NCBI RefSeq assembly: GCF_021310995.1
Contig: NZ_CP054150.1
Coordinates: forward strand, 620,001-684,000
Length of the DNA stretch: 64,000 nucleotides
DNA from: Agrobacterium vaccinii
GTDB lineage: Bacteria > Pseudomonadota > Alphaproteobacteria > Rhizobiales > Rhizobiaceae
Direction: 5' to 3'
Part shown: piece by piece, positions 57,831 through 64,000 of the stretch
Position numbering within the stretch: the stretch's first letter is position 1
How the letters are laid out: the number at the start of each line of letters is the position of its first letter
Program-made: the position numbers and the translations under genes
The notes under the pieces: model-generated
Database searches by the model: none
Seen by the model: the letters and a program-made list of their open reading frames with translations, nothing else
Told to the model about the DNA's origin: nothing

Positions 57831-58145
57831 ATGGCAGCATTATCTCGCAAGCTTCGCAGCGCTCAAGATGGCGGCATTCTGTTTTGGTGCCCCGGGTGTG
57901 ATGGGGCGCATATCGTTACGGTGGGTGAAGGGCAGGGTCCTAGGTGGGGCTATAACGGCAACGCTGAATCCCCGACTTTCACGCCCTCTGTTTTGGTGAC
58001 CTACAATGGCCCAGACGCTGGCATTGACGGCGCGCCACCTGCGATCTGCCATTCATTCGTTACCGATGGCCGTATCCAGTTCCTAAGAGACTGCACTCAC
58101 TCGCTCGCTGGGCAAACAGTAGACATTCCAGACTTCGACAACTGA
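57831..58145 (+). CDS. DUF6527-type phage protein
   Basis: 104 residues: GGILFWCPGCDGAHIVTVG, ESPTFTPSVLVTYNG, CHSFVTDGRIQFLRDCTHSLAGQTVDIPDF. The Cys/His set (CPGC, CHS, DCTH) suggests a zinc site. Commonly found in lysis modules next to endolysins; function unknown. Starts 1 bp after the endolysin stop. Confidence 0.78.
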   Translation: MAALSRKLRSAQDGGILFWCPGCDGAHIVTVGEGQGPRWGYNGNAESPTFTPSVLVTYNGPDAGIDGAPPAICHSFVTDGRIQFLRDCTHSLAGQTVDIPDFDN

Positions 58146-58168
58146 ACCATTCCACAAAGGAAACCACC

Positions 58169-58492
58169 ATGCGTTCACTGATCATCGTATCAGCGGCGGC
58201 TATCGGCCTGTCCGCGTGCCAGTCTACCGGATCAATCGACACAGGCATCCGCCAAAGCCTTCCACAGGTCTGCTCGGCTGGCGAAACTGCCTATGCCGTG
58301 CTTCTGCCGTTCATCGCAGCCGACCGCCTCAAGCCAAAGACCGCTGCGGCTGCCGAGGCTGCTCACCAGAGCCTTCAGGCACTCTGCGCGAACAAAGACA
58401 CAGCAACGCTTGCTTCAACGCTGGTGGCTGCGTCTGGCGCCTACCTGACGATCACCATCGCCATGCGCGAAGCCAAGAAGGTGGAGAACTGA
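58169..58492 (+). CDS. Lysis-module lipoprotein
   Basis: 107 residues with lipoprotein signal MRSLIIVSAAAIGLSAC and lipidated Cys17; the mature part is Ala-rich and helical (LKPKTAAAAEAAHQSLQALC). Its place by the endolysin suggests a spanin or Rz1-like role, though it is longer than typical Rz1. AAAGGAAACC site before ATG. Confidence 0.68.
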   Translation: MRSLIIVSAAAIGLSACQSTGSIDTGIRQSLPQVCSAGETAYAVLLPFIAADRLKPKTAAAAEAAHQSLQALCANKDTATLASTLVAASGAYLTITIAMREAKKVEN

Positions 58493-58494
58493 TC

Positions 58495-58851
58495 ATGAAT
58501 ACTAACAAAGAGAATATCATCTCTGCCATCGCGCAAGGCGTCATAACCGGCGTCAATAGCCCATCCACGCGCGCGACGGCTTCGGATGCCAGAACCATCA
58601 TCGATGCTGTCGAGCGATCTACAGCGCCCGTTGTGGCGCACATCACGAATACGGAGCCATGGTATCAGTCGCGTGTAACGCTCGGCGCCATCCTTGCCGC
58701 TGCGGCTGGTCTGCTCGGCGTTTTCGGCTACGCCTTCCCAGAAGACGTGCAGGGCAAAGTGGTTGACCTGATCGTTGCGCTTGCCCCGGTCATTGGCGGT
58801 ATACTGGCGCTGCATGGTCGATGGGTCGCCAAGAAGCCTCTGGGCAAGTGA
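58495..58851 (+). CDS. Holin-like membrane protein
   Basis: 118 residues. After a soluble N-terminus (ISAIAQGVITGVNSPSTRATASDARTIIDAVERST) come two membrane helices (VTLGAILAAAAGLLGVFGYAFP and VDLIVALAPVIGGILALHG) and a basic tail. The layout fits class II-type phage holins. Adjacent to endolysin and lipoprotein genes. Confidence 0.68.
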   Translation: MNTNKENIISAIAQGVITGVNSPSTRATASDARTIIDAVERSTAPVVAHITNTEPWYQSRVTLGAILAAAAGLLGVFGYAFPEDVQGKVVDLIVALAPVIGGILALHGRWVAKKPLGK

Positions 58852-58858
58852 GGCAGCC

Positions 58859-59311
58859 ATGAGCGAGGGCTACAAGGGAACAGGAATGTGGGTTCGAATC
58901 CAACACCGATTCGGCCCACGCATGATGGAGTGGTTCTTGGCTGGCCACCTCATCCTCTTCGGATATGTGCTGCTTCTACCGTCGCAGACATTCAACCAGC
59001 CATCTTTCATGGCCTTCGCCTCTCTCGTGCCATCCGAGAATTTTCTCGGGTGGTTGATGTTCCTTGTCGGCTGCTTGCGCATCATTGGTCTCGTGGTCAA
59101 TGGAGCGAGGAAAACCGTCACACCTCAGATCCGGCAATTCTCTGCCGCTGCTGGGTGCCTCATCTGGGCTGGCATATCGTATGGCTTCGCATCCTCTGGT
59201 GTCATCAGCACGTGGCTTGCCATCTACCCACTCTTCGCAATCGGGGAGCTGGTAAACATCAATCGCGCTGCGCATGACCAAGGGGAAGCACGCAATGGAA
59301 CAGTTGGCTAA
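58859..59311 (+). CDS. Membrane protein in lysis module
   Basis: 150 residues, four predicted membrane helices (WFLAGHLILFGYVLLLP, FLGWLMFLVGCLRIIGLVV, FSAAAGCLIWAGISYGFA, WLAIYPLFAIGELVNI). Starts 7 bp after the holin-like stop. A second holin or holin-antiholin partner is possible; not recognised by family. Confidence 0.65.
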   Translation: MSEGYKGTGMWVRIQHRFGPRMMEWFLAGHLILFGYVLLLPSQTFNQPSFMAFASLVPSENFLGWLMFLVGCLRIIGLVVNGARKTVTPQIRQFSAAAGCLIWAGISYGFASSGVISTWLAIYPLFAIGELVNINRAAHDQGEARNGTVG

Positions 59312-59624
59312 TCTCCCGCCGCTCGCGATCATTGCCCTGGGGGTAACGCTCGCGATCATCTTCGGCGTGCGATATCTAGGGCTTGCCTCCGGGGAGAACG
59401 CTTCTCCATCCAAGAGCCAAGCTGCGGCACAGGTTGCTGCGGTTATTGTTGATCCTACTGCGCTCAACAACGCTACAAAAGCCTTGGAATCTCATACGGA
59501 GGTGATGGGAGATATGATCGACGCCATGAAGGAATCAGGCCAATCTATTGCGAGGATGGCAATTGAGATGGATCGGATCAGGGAAGAGCTTCGAATCCAG
59601 CGTGAGGTTGCCCGTAGGCCTTAG
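59295..59624 (+). CDS. Small membrane-anchored coiled-coil protein
   Basis: 109 residues: N-terminal helix (LPPLAIIALGVTLAIIFGVRYLG), then a helical acidic/basic tail (ALNNATKALESHTEVMGDMIDAMKESGQSIARMAIEMDRIREELRIQ). This is the layout of an i-spanin-like or Rz-like protein and could pair with the lipoprotein at 58169. ATG 59295 has GGGGAAG; overlaps the previous gene by 17 bp. Confidence 0.62.
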   Translation: MEQLANLPPLAIIALGVTLAIIFGVRYLGLASGENASPSKSQAAAQVAAVIVDPTALNNATKALESHTEVMGDMIDAMKESGQSIARMAIEMDRIREELRIQREVARRP

Positions 59625-59630
59625 ATCCCT

Positions 59631-59656
59631 CTCCTCGACCGGTTAAGGCCGAGGAG
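59631..59656 (+). terminator. Hairpin after the last late gene
   Basis: CTCCTCG/CGAGGAG (7 bp, loop of 12 with additional CC/GG) just after the final rightward gene. No U-tract follows, so it is a weak terminator candidate. A second stem AGCGAA/TTCGCT follows at about 59668-59698. Confidence 0.4.
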
Positions 59657-59771
59657 CTTGACTTGGGATCAACAGCGAAAGCCTATCGGCTGTGGATCTT
59701 CGCTTGTAATCGTGATCACTGTGACAAAAGTAAGGCTGGTTGTCTACAGCTATTTTTCAAGCATAAATAAC

Positions 59772-59799
59772 AAAAAACCCGGCACAATGGCCGGGTTTC
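59772..59799 (-). terminator. Intrinsic terminator of the porin gene
   Basis: AAACCCGG(C)...(G)CCGGGTTT, 9 bp, followed on the leftward strand by a T-run (TTTTTTG). It lies 24 bp after the porin stop; on the other strand it could also stop late-gene transcripts. Confidence 0.8.
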
Positions 59800-59823
59800 T
59801 CGTCACTAACCTAAGTTAGATGA

Positions 59824-60936
59824 TTAGAAGTTGCGCTGCAGGCGAACGAAACCGGTGACCTGATCGTCACGACCGTCTTCGTCGTAGTAGTTTGCGGTCA
59901 TCTTCGTTGTCAGGCCGTCGGTGATTTTGTAATCAACCGTCAAGCCAGCTGTCCATGCGTCGCGGTTGGACCAATCAGAGCTGCGAAGCGTGGTGCTGTC
60001 GCCAGATACTGCTGTGCCGAGAGCCACAGTGTTTGTGCGAACTGCGTCAGATACGTTACCGAACCACTGAGCGCCGGGAGTGATGGTCAGCTTGTCAGTT
60101 GCCTTGATTGCGTATTCAGCAGCAACTGCCCACTCAGAGCGAGCGAAGTAAGCGTTTGCACCAGAGGAGTAAACGCCAGCCAAGCCGAGTGTGCCAGGGC
60201 CGATATCAGCTGTACCCATCAGACGAACAGCGCCGTCTTCGCGGTCAACGTCATAGCCGCCGATCAGCTGAAGCGTGAAGCCACCAAGCTTTGTGCCAAC
60301 GCCAGCAGAGATGCCGACGTTGTTGTCAGGCTCAATACCAGCTGCAATGTCTGCAACTGTTCCGGTGAGAACGTTCGCGCTGGTTACGCGAGTGCCGAGG
60401 CCTTCAAGTTCGTCGACCGAAACGCCAGCCCAGAAAGAGCCTGCATCGTAGGTGTAACGGATGGAGTTGAAGAGTGTAGCAGAGTTCAGGTAGTCAGTTT
60501 CGCCAGAAAGGCTATCGTCCCACCAGTTGTAGAACTTACCGACCTTCAGGCCGCCGAGTTCGATGAATGCCTGCTGAATGTTGAGGCCAGCAGAGTCAGC
60601 ATTGTCAGCATCACCACGGAATTCGATGAAACCACGCAGAGCGCCGAGTTCGGTGTCTGTACGTGTGTCAACGTTGAACTGAGCGCGTGTGAACGAATCC
60701 CAGTCAGATGTGCCAGAGCGGTCACGGGAGAAGTCTGTCTGGAAACGAACGTAACCAGAGAACTTCAAGCAGGTTTCGGTACCAGGGATGTAGAAGAAGC
60801 CTGTGCCGAAAGCGTCGCAAACGCGAACGTATTCCATTGGCTCAGGCTCAGCAGCGACGATTGCGTCGGCAGCCTGGGCGCCAGTTACTGCTGCGAGAGC
60901 GGCAGCGGAGCCGATCAAAAGGCTCTTGATGTTCAT
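59824..60936 (-). CDS. Phage-borne Omp2/RopA-type porin
   Basis: 370 residues with signal peptide MNIKSLLIGSAAALAAVTGAQA (cleavage near 22). The Porin_2 hallmark EYVRVCDAFGTGFFYIPGTETCLKFSGYVRF with the Cys pair is present, beta-strand repeats follow, and the C-terminus is FVRLQRNF (terminal Phe needed for outer-membrane assembly). Rhizobiales general porins have this length. It lies inside attR, so it belongs to the prophage, has its own GGAGG site and terminator and is oriented away from late genes. It would be expressed in the lysogen and could replace a receptor porin, as Lc of phage PA-2 does; that role is an inference. Confidence 0.92.
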   Translation of the reverse strand: MNIKSLLIGSAAALAAVTGAQAADAIVAAEPEPMEYVRVCDAFGTGFFYIPGTETCLKFSGYVRFQTDFSRDRSGTSDWDSFTRAQFNVDTRTDTELGALRGFIEFRGDADNADSAGLNIQQAFIELGGLKVGKFYNWWDDSLSGETDYLNSATLFNSIRYTYDAGSFWAGVSVDELEGLGTRVTSANVLTGTVADIAAGIEPDNNVGISAGVGTKLGGFTLQLIGGYDVDREDGAVRLMGTADIGPGTLGLAGVYSSGANAYFARSEWAVAAEYAIKATDKLTITPGAQWFGNVSDAVRTNTVALGTAVSGDSTTLRSSDWSNRDAWTAGLTVDYKITDGLTTKMTANYYDEDGRDDQVTGFVRLQRNF

Positions 60937-61183
60937 AATGACCTCCAGTCATGTTTCGATACAAAAAGCGAGACAATCTCGGAGATGCCCCCCGCTTCGG
61001 ATTTGGAATAGACAGAAAGACGGGAGGATTCGCAATCAGCATTAGCCATATTTAAGGTTGCTGGCGTGAACGCGGGCTAAGTCCTGTTGCAATTTGAGCA
61101 CAATTTAGTTCTGCACACTTAGCGTTTGCTTGATTTTGTTAAGGTTTTGTAAATGATTGGATTGTGGATAAACCGGGGCGCCA

Positions 61184-61351
61184 CTACCTGCGAGGCACCT
61201 CCTTATGCGGGTAATGCTCCCAACACCACCATTGCGGCGGCTCGGCCTTGCTGCGGGCGAATCCAAACCCGCCCCATTTCTTGCATCCAGGCTCGCAGCA
61301 ATAGTGGGTGTCTATTACGCCGTCGCCGGTCTTGCTCGTCAGGTCGCTCAT
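61184..61351 (-). CDS. Small Cys-rich phage protein
   Basis: 55 residues, ATG overlapping the preceding stop (ATGA). THYCCEPGCKKWGGFGFARSKAEPPQWWCWEHYP has a CC..C...C..H set that may bind zinc. Common type of small protein in rhizobial phages. Unknown function. Confidence 0.7.
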   Translation of the reverse strand: MSDLTSKTGDGVIDTHYCCEPGCKKWGGFGFARSKAEPPQWWCWEHYPHKEVPRR

Positions 61352-61659
61352 CTTGATTCCTCAGTTGGCGGCAACCCCGCCGCCTCCCGCTGCCTATCAT
61401 AATGCTCCTCGACCAGCCTAACGGCTTCTGACCGGCTTGGCGCATATCCACCATGTGGCATCACGGTTACGCGAATCTTCCGAGAGTGACCGCCGTTCCA
61501 CATCCACTGGCCTTTCATCGGCCCTGCCTCTTGGTACGATATCCGGCCCGTATTCTCCCCGTCGATCACGCAGACGTAGTCTTCAAGCAGCTTGCCATCC
61601 AGCCCGGTTTCTCCCGGCCATGTGCGCTTCCATGGGTATCTGCGTTGGTATTCGGTCAT
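61348..61659 (-). CDS. Hypothetical phage protein next to attR
   Basis: 103 residues: TGLDGKLLEDYVCVIDGENTGRISYQEAGPMKGQWMWNGG then a helical end APSRSEAVRLVEEHYDRQREAAGLPP. A common rhizobial phage protein type. With the 61184 gene and possibly the porin it forms a leftward set in the attR-side region. Confidence 0.66.
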   Translation of the reverse strand: MTEYQRRYPWKRTWPGETGLDGKLLEDYVCVIDGENTGRISYQEAGPMKGQWMWNGGHSRKIRVTVMPHGGYAPSRSEAVRLVEEHYDRQREAAGLPPTEESR

Positions 61660-61714
61660 GGAGTCAAATTAGCACTGATTCTGGTAAAGTCGTGACCGTG
61701 AACAAAACAGTGCG

Positions 61715-61733
61715 GCGCACAGTTTGCGCACAG
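61715..61733. repeat. Right copy of 19-bp putative integrase arm site
   Basis: Same GCGCACAGTTTGCGCACAG as at 11329-11347, continuing with TT here. It lies 81 bp inside attR. Two copies of the GCGCACAG unit with an 11-bp period fit a helical-phase arm site. Confidence 0.7.
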
Positions 61734-61752
61734 TTTGACGGAACAGGACTGG

Positions 61753-61794
61753 AACAAACGCGGAATAGCTTGAACGGGAAACCCCGCGTTTGTT
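61753..61794. repeat. 11-bp inverted repeat next to attR
   Basis: AACAAACGCGG (61753-61763) and CCGCGTTTGTT (61784-61794) are perfect inverted repeats 20 bp apart, between the arm repeat and the core. May be an accessory (Xis/IHF-like or Int) site or the terminator of an opposing transcript. Confidence 0.55.
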
Positions 61795-61813
61795 GACTTC
61801 TGCGGCCCAGCCA

Positions 61814-61830
61814 GTCGTTCGGGACGACGG
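61814..61830. other. attR core, 17 bp
   Basis: GTCGTTCGGGACGACGG, identical and same orientation as attL 11210-11226; upstream base differs (A here, C at attL), downstream GGTCGG restores the tRNA 3' side. Confidence 0.88.
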
Positions 61831-61862
61831 GGTCGGAGGTTCGAATCCTCTCACTCCGACCA
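61814..61862 (+). pseudogene. tRNA-Pro(CGG), 3' half at the prophage right end
   Basis: Anticodon arm remnant, variable loop GGGTC, T arm GGAGG-TTCGAAT-CCTCT, acceptor 3' strand CACTCCG, discriminator A and encoded CCA. No acceptor 5' strand or D arm precedes it. It is the missing half of the tRNA at 11182. Confidence 0.88.
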
Positions 61863-62179
61863 GAATTGTCTATTTCCGACATTCGCCGCACGGTACCGCT
61901 AAGCCTTTCCTCCTGCCTTCTTGATCTTCGTCAAATCCAGTCTGGAACAGTGCGTATTCACGTGCAGGTTTTAGCCGCGAGACGATTGTTATCGAGACTA
62001 TTTTTGGGCTAAGGTGCGTTTCCGCCGCTTTTTTCGCCAAATCTGTTGACGTGTCGCGGATGGACGGTGACGTATATAAGAAACCACTGTATTTGAAAAT
62101 ATCAACTTTCTTGACAAATATTCCGTGCTGCAACGTTTTAGTTTAGTCCTCGCCCACGCCCACAAGCCAAGGTTCATGG
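61863..62179. other. Intergenic region between tRNA-Pro half and LacI gene
   Basis: About 317 bp. An AT-rich part around 62080-62130 (with TTGACA near 62111) may hold the promoter of the LacI-type gene. A leftward 87-codon frame here lacks a ribosome-binding site and recognisable features and is not accepted as a gene. Confidence 0.4.
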
Positions 62180-63229
62180 ATGTCCCACCGTCGTAAACGG
62201 AAAACCGCGATCAAAGTTACATTGCAAGACGTCGCCCGGGAAATCGGCGTCAGCGCAATTACGGTGTCACGCGCATTGCGCGAGCCTGAGAAGGTATCTG
62301 AGACCTTGCGCGACCAGATTCTCGGTGCCGTGGACAAGATGGGTTATGTTCCCGATCTGCATGCAAGGGCCTTGGCCAGAGGTACCAGCAATTTCATCGG
62401 TGTCCTCCTGCCGTCGCTCTCCCACCCCGCCGTCAGCGCCGTGCTCAATGGCATCGAGGCGCGCATCAGGGGAACGGATTATCGAATTCAGTATTCCAAC
62501 AGCCATTATGACCCGGAAGAAGAGGTGCGGCAGTTGCGGGCGTTTGCTGCGCACAGCCCCGCGGGCGTCATCGTAGCGGGCACGGAACGGCTTGAGAACC
62601 TGAACACCATGGCGCAGGAAGCGGGCTGTCCCGTGGTGCAGACCATCGATGCCTCGCTCAAGATGGATGGTATCGCCGTCGGTATCAATCACAAGCAGGC
62701 GGCCATGGTCGCGACGCGGCACATGTTGTCGCAAGGGTACCGGCGCATCGCCATGCTGGGCTGCGGCCACGACATCAGAATTCGTTTGCGCCAATCCGGT
62801 TATTGCGAGGTCATGCAACAGGCCGGTCTGTTCGATGAGAAGCTGATCATCTGGCAGGATGCCCCGCCAAGCATTCATCTCGGCTCCCGAATGATCCGCC
62901 GTTTCATCGAGGCGCATCCCGATGTCGAGGGCGTTGTGTGCCACAGCGACGACCTGGCTCTGGGCGTCATCTTCGAGTGTCAGCGCCTCGGTATAAGGGT
63001 GCCCGAAGATTTCGGCATTTGCGGCTTCAACGATCTGGAATATGCCGTCTCGACGGAGCCACCCCTGACGACCGTTCGCGTTCCCCGCTTCGACATCGGT
63101 TACAAGGCCGCTGACATCGTAATTACGCTGGGCGAAGGCGGCGTTGTGCACGAACGCACCTGGGACCTTGGCTTTGAGCTCGTGGTGCGCGAAACGACAC
63201 GGCGCACCCGCGCCGCAGCATTGGCCTAA
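62180..63229 (+). CDS. LacI-family transcriptional regulator
   Basis: 349 residues. HTH TLQDVAREIGVSAITVSRALREPEKVSETLRDQILGAVDKMGYVPD, then a periplasmic-binding-protein-like sensor domain (NFIGVLLPSLSHPAVSAVLNGIEARI; ICGFNDLEYAVSTEPPLTTVRVPRF). Resembles GntR-type LacI members that sense gluconate or other sugar acids. Target genes are outside the window. Host gene. Confidence 0.93.
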   Translation: MSHRRKRKTAIKVTLQDVAREIGVSAITVSRALREPEKVSETLRDQILGAVDKMGYVPDLHARALARGTSNFIGVLLPSLSHPAVSAVLNGIEARIRGTDYRIQYSNSHYDPEEEVRQLRAFAAHSPAGVIVAGTERLENLNTMAQEAGCPVVQTIDASLKMDGIAVGINHKQAAMVATRHMLSQGYRRIAMLGCGHDIRIRLRQSGYCEVMQQAGLFDEKLIIWQDAPPSIHLGSRMIRRFIEAHPDVEGVVCHSDDLALGVIFECQRLGIRVPEDFGICGFNDLEYAVSTEPPLTTVRVPRFDIGYKAADIVITLGEGGVVHERTWDLGFELVVRETTRRTRAAALA

Positions 63230-63335
63230 CCAAGAATTCTATACTTTTGCATATTCTCATACGCGCAAGGTCATTCCTCCAGGGAACTATTCGCCGGGAT
63301 ATCGCGTTAGATACACATGTGAAAAGGAGAATATT

Positions 63336-63413
63336 ATGCTAAAAGGAATGGTTTTGTGGGCAATGGGTGTGCCGCTGGTGGTGGTCGTTCTGCTCTGGAT
63401 GTTTGTATTTTGA
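63336..63413 (+). CDS. 25-residue membrane peptide
   Basis: A short frame with AAAAGGAGAATATT before its ATG, coding LKGMVLWAMGVPLVVVVLLWMFVF, a single membrane helix, followed 14 bp later by a strong terminator. Good ribosome-binding site, own gap and terminator suggest a real small membrane protein, possibly host-conserved. Function unknown. Confidence 0.68.
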   Translation: MLKGMVLWAMGVPLVVVVLLWMFVF

Positions 63414-63427
63414 TTTCAGCGTAAACT

Positions 63428-63467
63428 GGCAAAGCTGAGCTTAAATTAGCTCAGCTTTGCCGTTTTT
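63428..63467 (+). terminator. Strong intrinsic terminator
   Basis: GGCAAAGCTGAGC (63428-63440) and GCTCAGCTTTGCC (63449-63461) form a perfect 13-bp stem with an 8-nt loop, then GTTTTT. Ends the small-peptide transcript. Confidence 0.88.
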
Positions 63468-63538
63468 GTGTTTGCTTCAGCGCAAAATCTCTGTCCTGTG
63501 CATGCCTTCCCTAGAAGCATCAATCAACGACAGAGGCG

Positions 63539-63934
63539 TCATGCGTAACGACGAATTTCCTCAAGGGTAGACGTGGTTGATACGCCATCTGTCCGAGGCA
63601 AATATACGACTTCACATATGTGACTTAGGTAATCAAACCGTCCAGCCCAGTCGTCACCCATCACCAAAACATCGGCAGCATGCTCTGTAATGTATTGTTC
63701 TTTCAATTCGAGTGAGTGCTCCAGAAATACTTCATCCACACCAATAATAGCGCTGATAATTTCAAGCCGTTCATTTTCATTGTAAATCGGGCTTTTTTGC
63801 TTTTTTGAGTAATTGAGGGCGTCGGTCGAAACGCCTACAACAAGATAATCGCCCAACGCCCGCGCTCTTTGAAGAATTCGGATATGGCCGATGTGCAAAA
63901 CGTCGAACGTGCCAAAAGTGATAATTTTCTTCAT
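63539..63934 (-). CDS. Glycerol-3-phosphate cytidylyltransferase-like protein (TagD type)
   Basis: 131 residues, full length for the family. Nucleotidyltransferase motif TFGTFDVLHIGHIRILQRA (HxGH), then RLEIISAIIGVDEVFLEHS and the C-terminal RTDGVSTTSTLEEI like the RTxGISTT motif of CTP:glycerol-3-phosphate and related cytidylyltransferases. In Gram-negatives it probably makes a CDP-alcohol for cell-surface polysaccharide; the exact substrate is uncertain. Host gene. Confidence 0.88.
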   Translation of the reverse strand: MKKIITFGTFDVLHIGHIRILQRARALGDYLVVGVSTDALNYSKKQKSPIYNENERLEIISAIIGVDEVFLEHSLELKEQYITEHAADVLVMGDDWAGRFDYLSHICEVVYLPRTDGVSTTSTLEEIRRYA

Positions 63935-64000
63935 TTCAGTACCTCATCAAAAATACCGTTACCGCGCGTATCTCTCGTCAATTCGCTATGATCGCACCGT

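Larger units (their letters stand above)
11210..61830. mobile_element. Integrated lambda-like siphovirus prophage, about 50.6 kb
   Basis: Bounded by a 17-bp direct repeat that is the anticodon arm of tRNA-Pro(CGG). It contains a full set of modules in lambda-like order: int/xis, RecE/RecT-like recombination, repressor/Cro with repeated operators, replication (DnaB-like, DnaA-IV-like, RuvC-like), terminase, head, tail, lysis and an attR-side conversion region with a porin. No structural gene looks broken, so it may be inducible. Leftward cargo genes are scattered through the rightward half. Confidence 0.95.

Noticed and set aside
58888..58920. GGGTTCGAATCC, resembling a tRNA T arm
   Set aside because: No D or anticodon arm around it; it is coding sequence of the membrane protein at 58859.
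61664..61891. Leftward frames across the tRNA-Pro 3' half
   Set aside because: Antisense tRNA pattern (ERIRTSDPVVPNDW...), not a protein gene.
61870..62133. 87-codon leftward frame between tRNA-Pro half and LacI gene
   Set aside because: No ribosome-binding site, odd composition and no known family; treated as intergenic.
62267..63151. 294-codon leftward frame opposite the LacI gene
   Set aside because: Shadow frame; LacI motifs are unambiguous on the plus strand.
1..64000. CRISPR arrays and insertion sequences
   Set aside because: No evenly spaced repeat-spacer pattern and no transposase or terminal inverted repeats of an IS were seen.

Overview
The window is chromosomal DNA of a Rhizobiaceae alphaproteobacterium (Agrobacterium/Rhizobium type) interrupted by one apparently complete, lambda-like siphovirus prophage of about 50.6 kb. 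Rhizobiales assignment rests on the style of the host proteins (long soluble chemoreceptor tail, pyruvate phosphate dikinase, DUF1499, DCC, MBL and cupin proteins, Mqo) and on the Omp2/RopA-type porin carried by the prophage. No species is claimed.

Host DNA left of the prophage (1-11209): the 3' end of a methyl-accepting chemotaxis protein, ppdK, a small lipoprotein, a DUF1499 membrane protein, a compact leftward cupin > MBL hydrolase > DCC operon, tRNA-Gln(UUG), a YcxB-like membrane protein, malate:quinone oxidoreductase with a Tat-like leader, and a second lipoprotein. Host DNA right of the prophage (61831-64000): a LacI-family regulator, a 25-residue membrane peptide with a strong terminator, and a TagD-like cytidylyltransferase.

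The prophage lies between two copies of a 17-bp core (11210-11226 and 61814-61830) that is the anticodon arm of a tRNA-Pro(CGG) gene. The 5' half of the tRNA is left at one end and the 3' half at the other, and neither junction rebuilds a full tRNA. Identical 19-bp tandem repeats next to both ends look like integrase arm sites.

The phage layout follows lambda. A leftward early operon (19695 to 11350, most genes overlapping by 1-4 nt) carries RecE-like and RecT-like recombination proteins, an HNH nuclease, small unknowns, an excisionase-like protein and the integrase, with a tRNA-like element in the middle. A CI-like S24 repressor and a Cro-like protein diverge at 22.5 kb. Three copies of a TGAAAG-N5-CTTTCA operator sit between them, and three more stand in front of the leftward operon (19783-19858), so both early promoters look tripartite like OL and OR. 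The rightward early region holds small regulators, a RuvC-like nuclease, a DnaB-like helicase and a DnaA domain-IV-like protein. The late region runs terminase, portal (with a fused Acb1-like 2H phosphoesterase domain), protease/scaffold, cement and major capsid proteins, head-tail joining proteins, tail tube, tail chaperones joined by a likely -1 frameshift, tape measure, DUF2163 and NlpC/P60-like tail-tip proteins, a J-like tip protein, collagen-like fibres, endolysin and small membrane or lipoproteins.

Cargo genes in the opposite (leftward) orientation sit at many joints of the rightward modules. They include a membrane protein with a pentapeptide-like tail, an McrA-like HNH nuclease, a HEPN-motif protein with an abutting partner gene, and several small unknowns. 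At the right end is a full Omp2/RopA-type porin that would be expressed by the lysogen. The phage therefore seems to carry candidate anti-phage cargo, a possible anti-CBASS domain in its portal, and a candidate receptor-changing porin.
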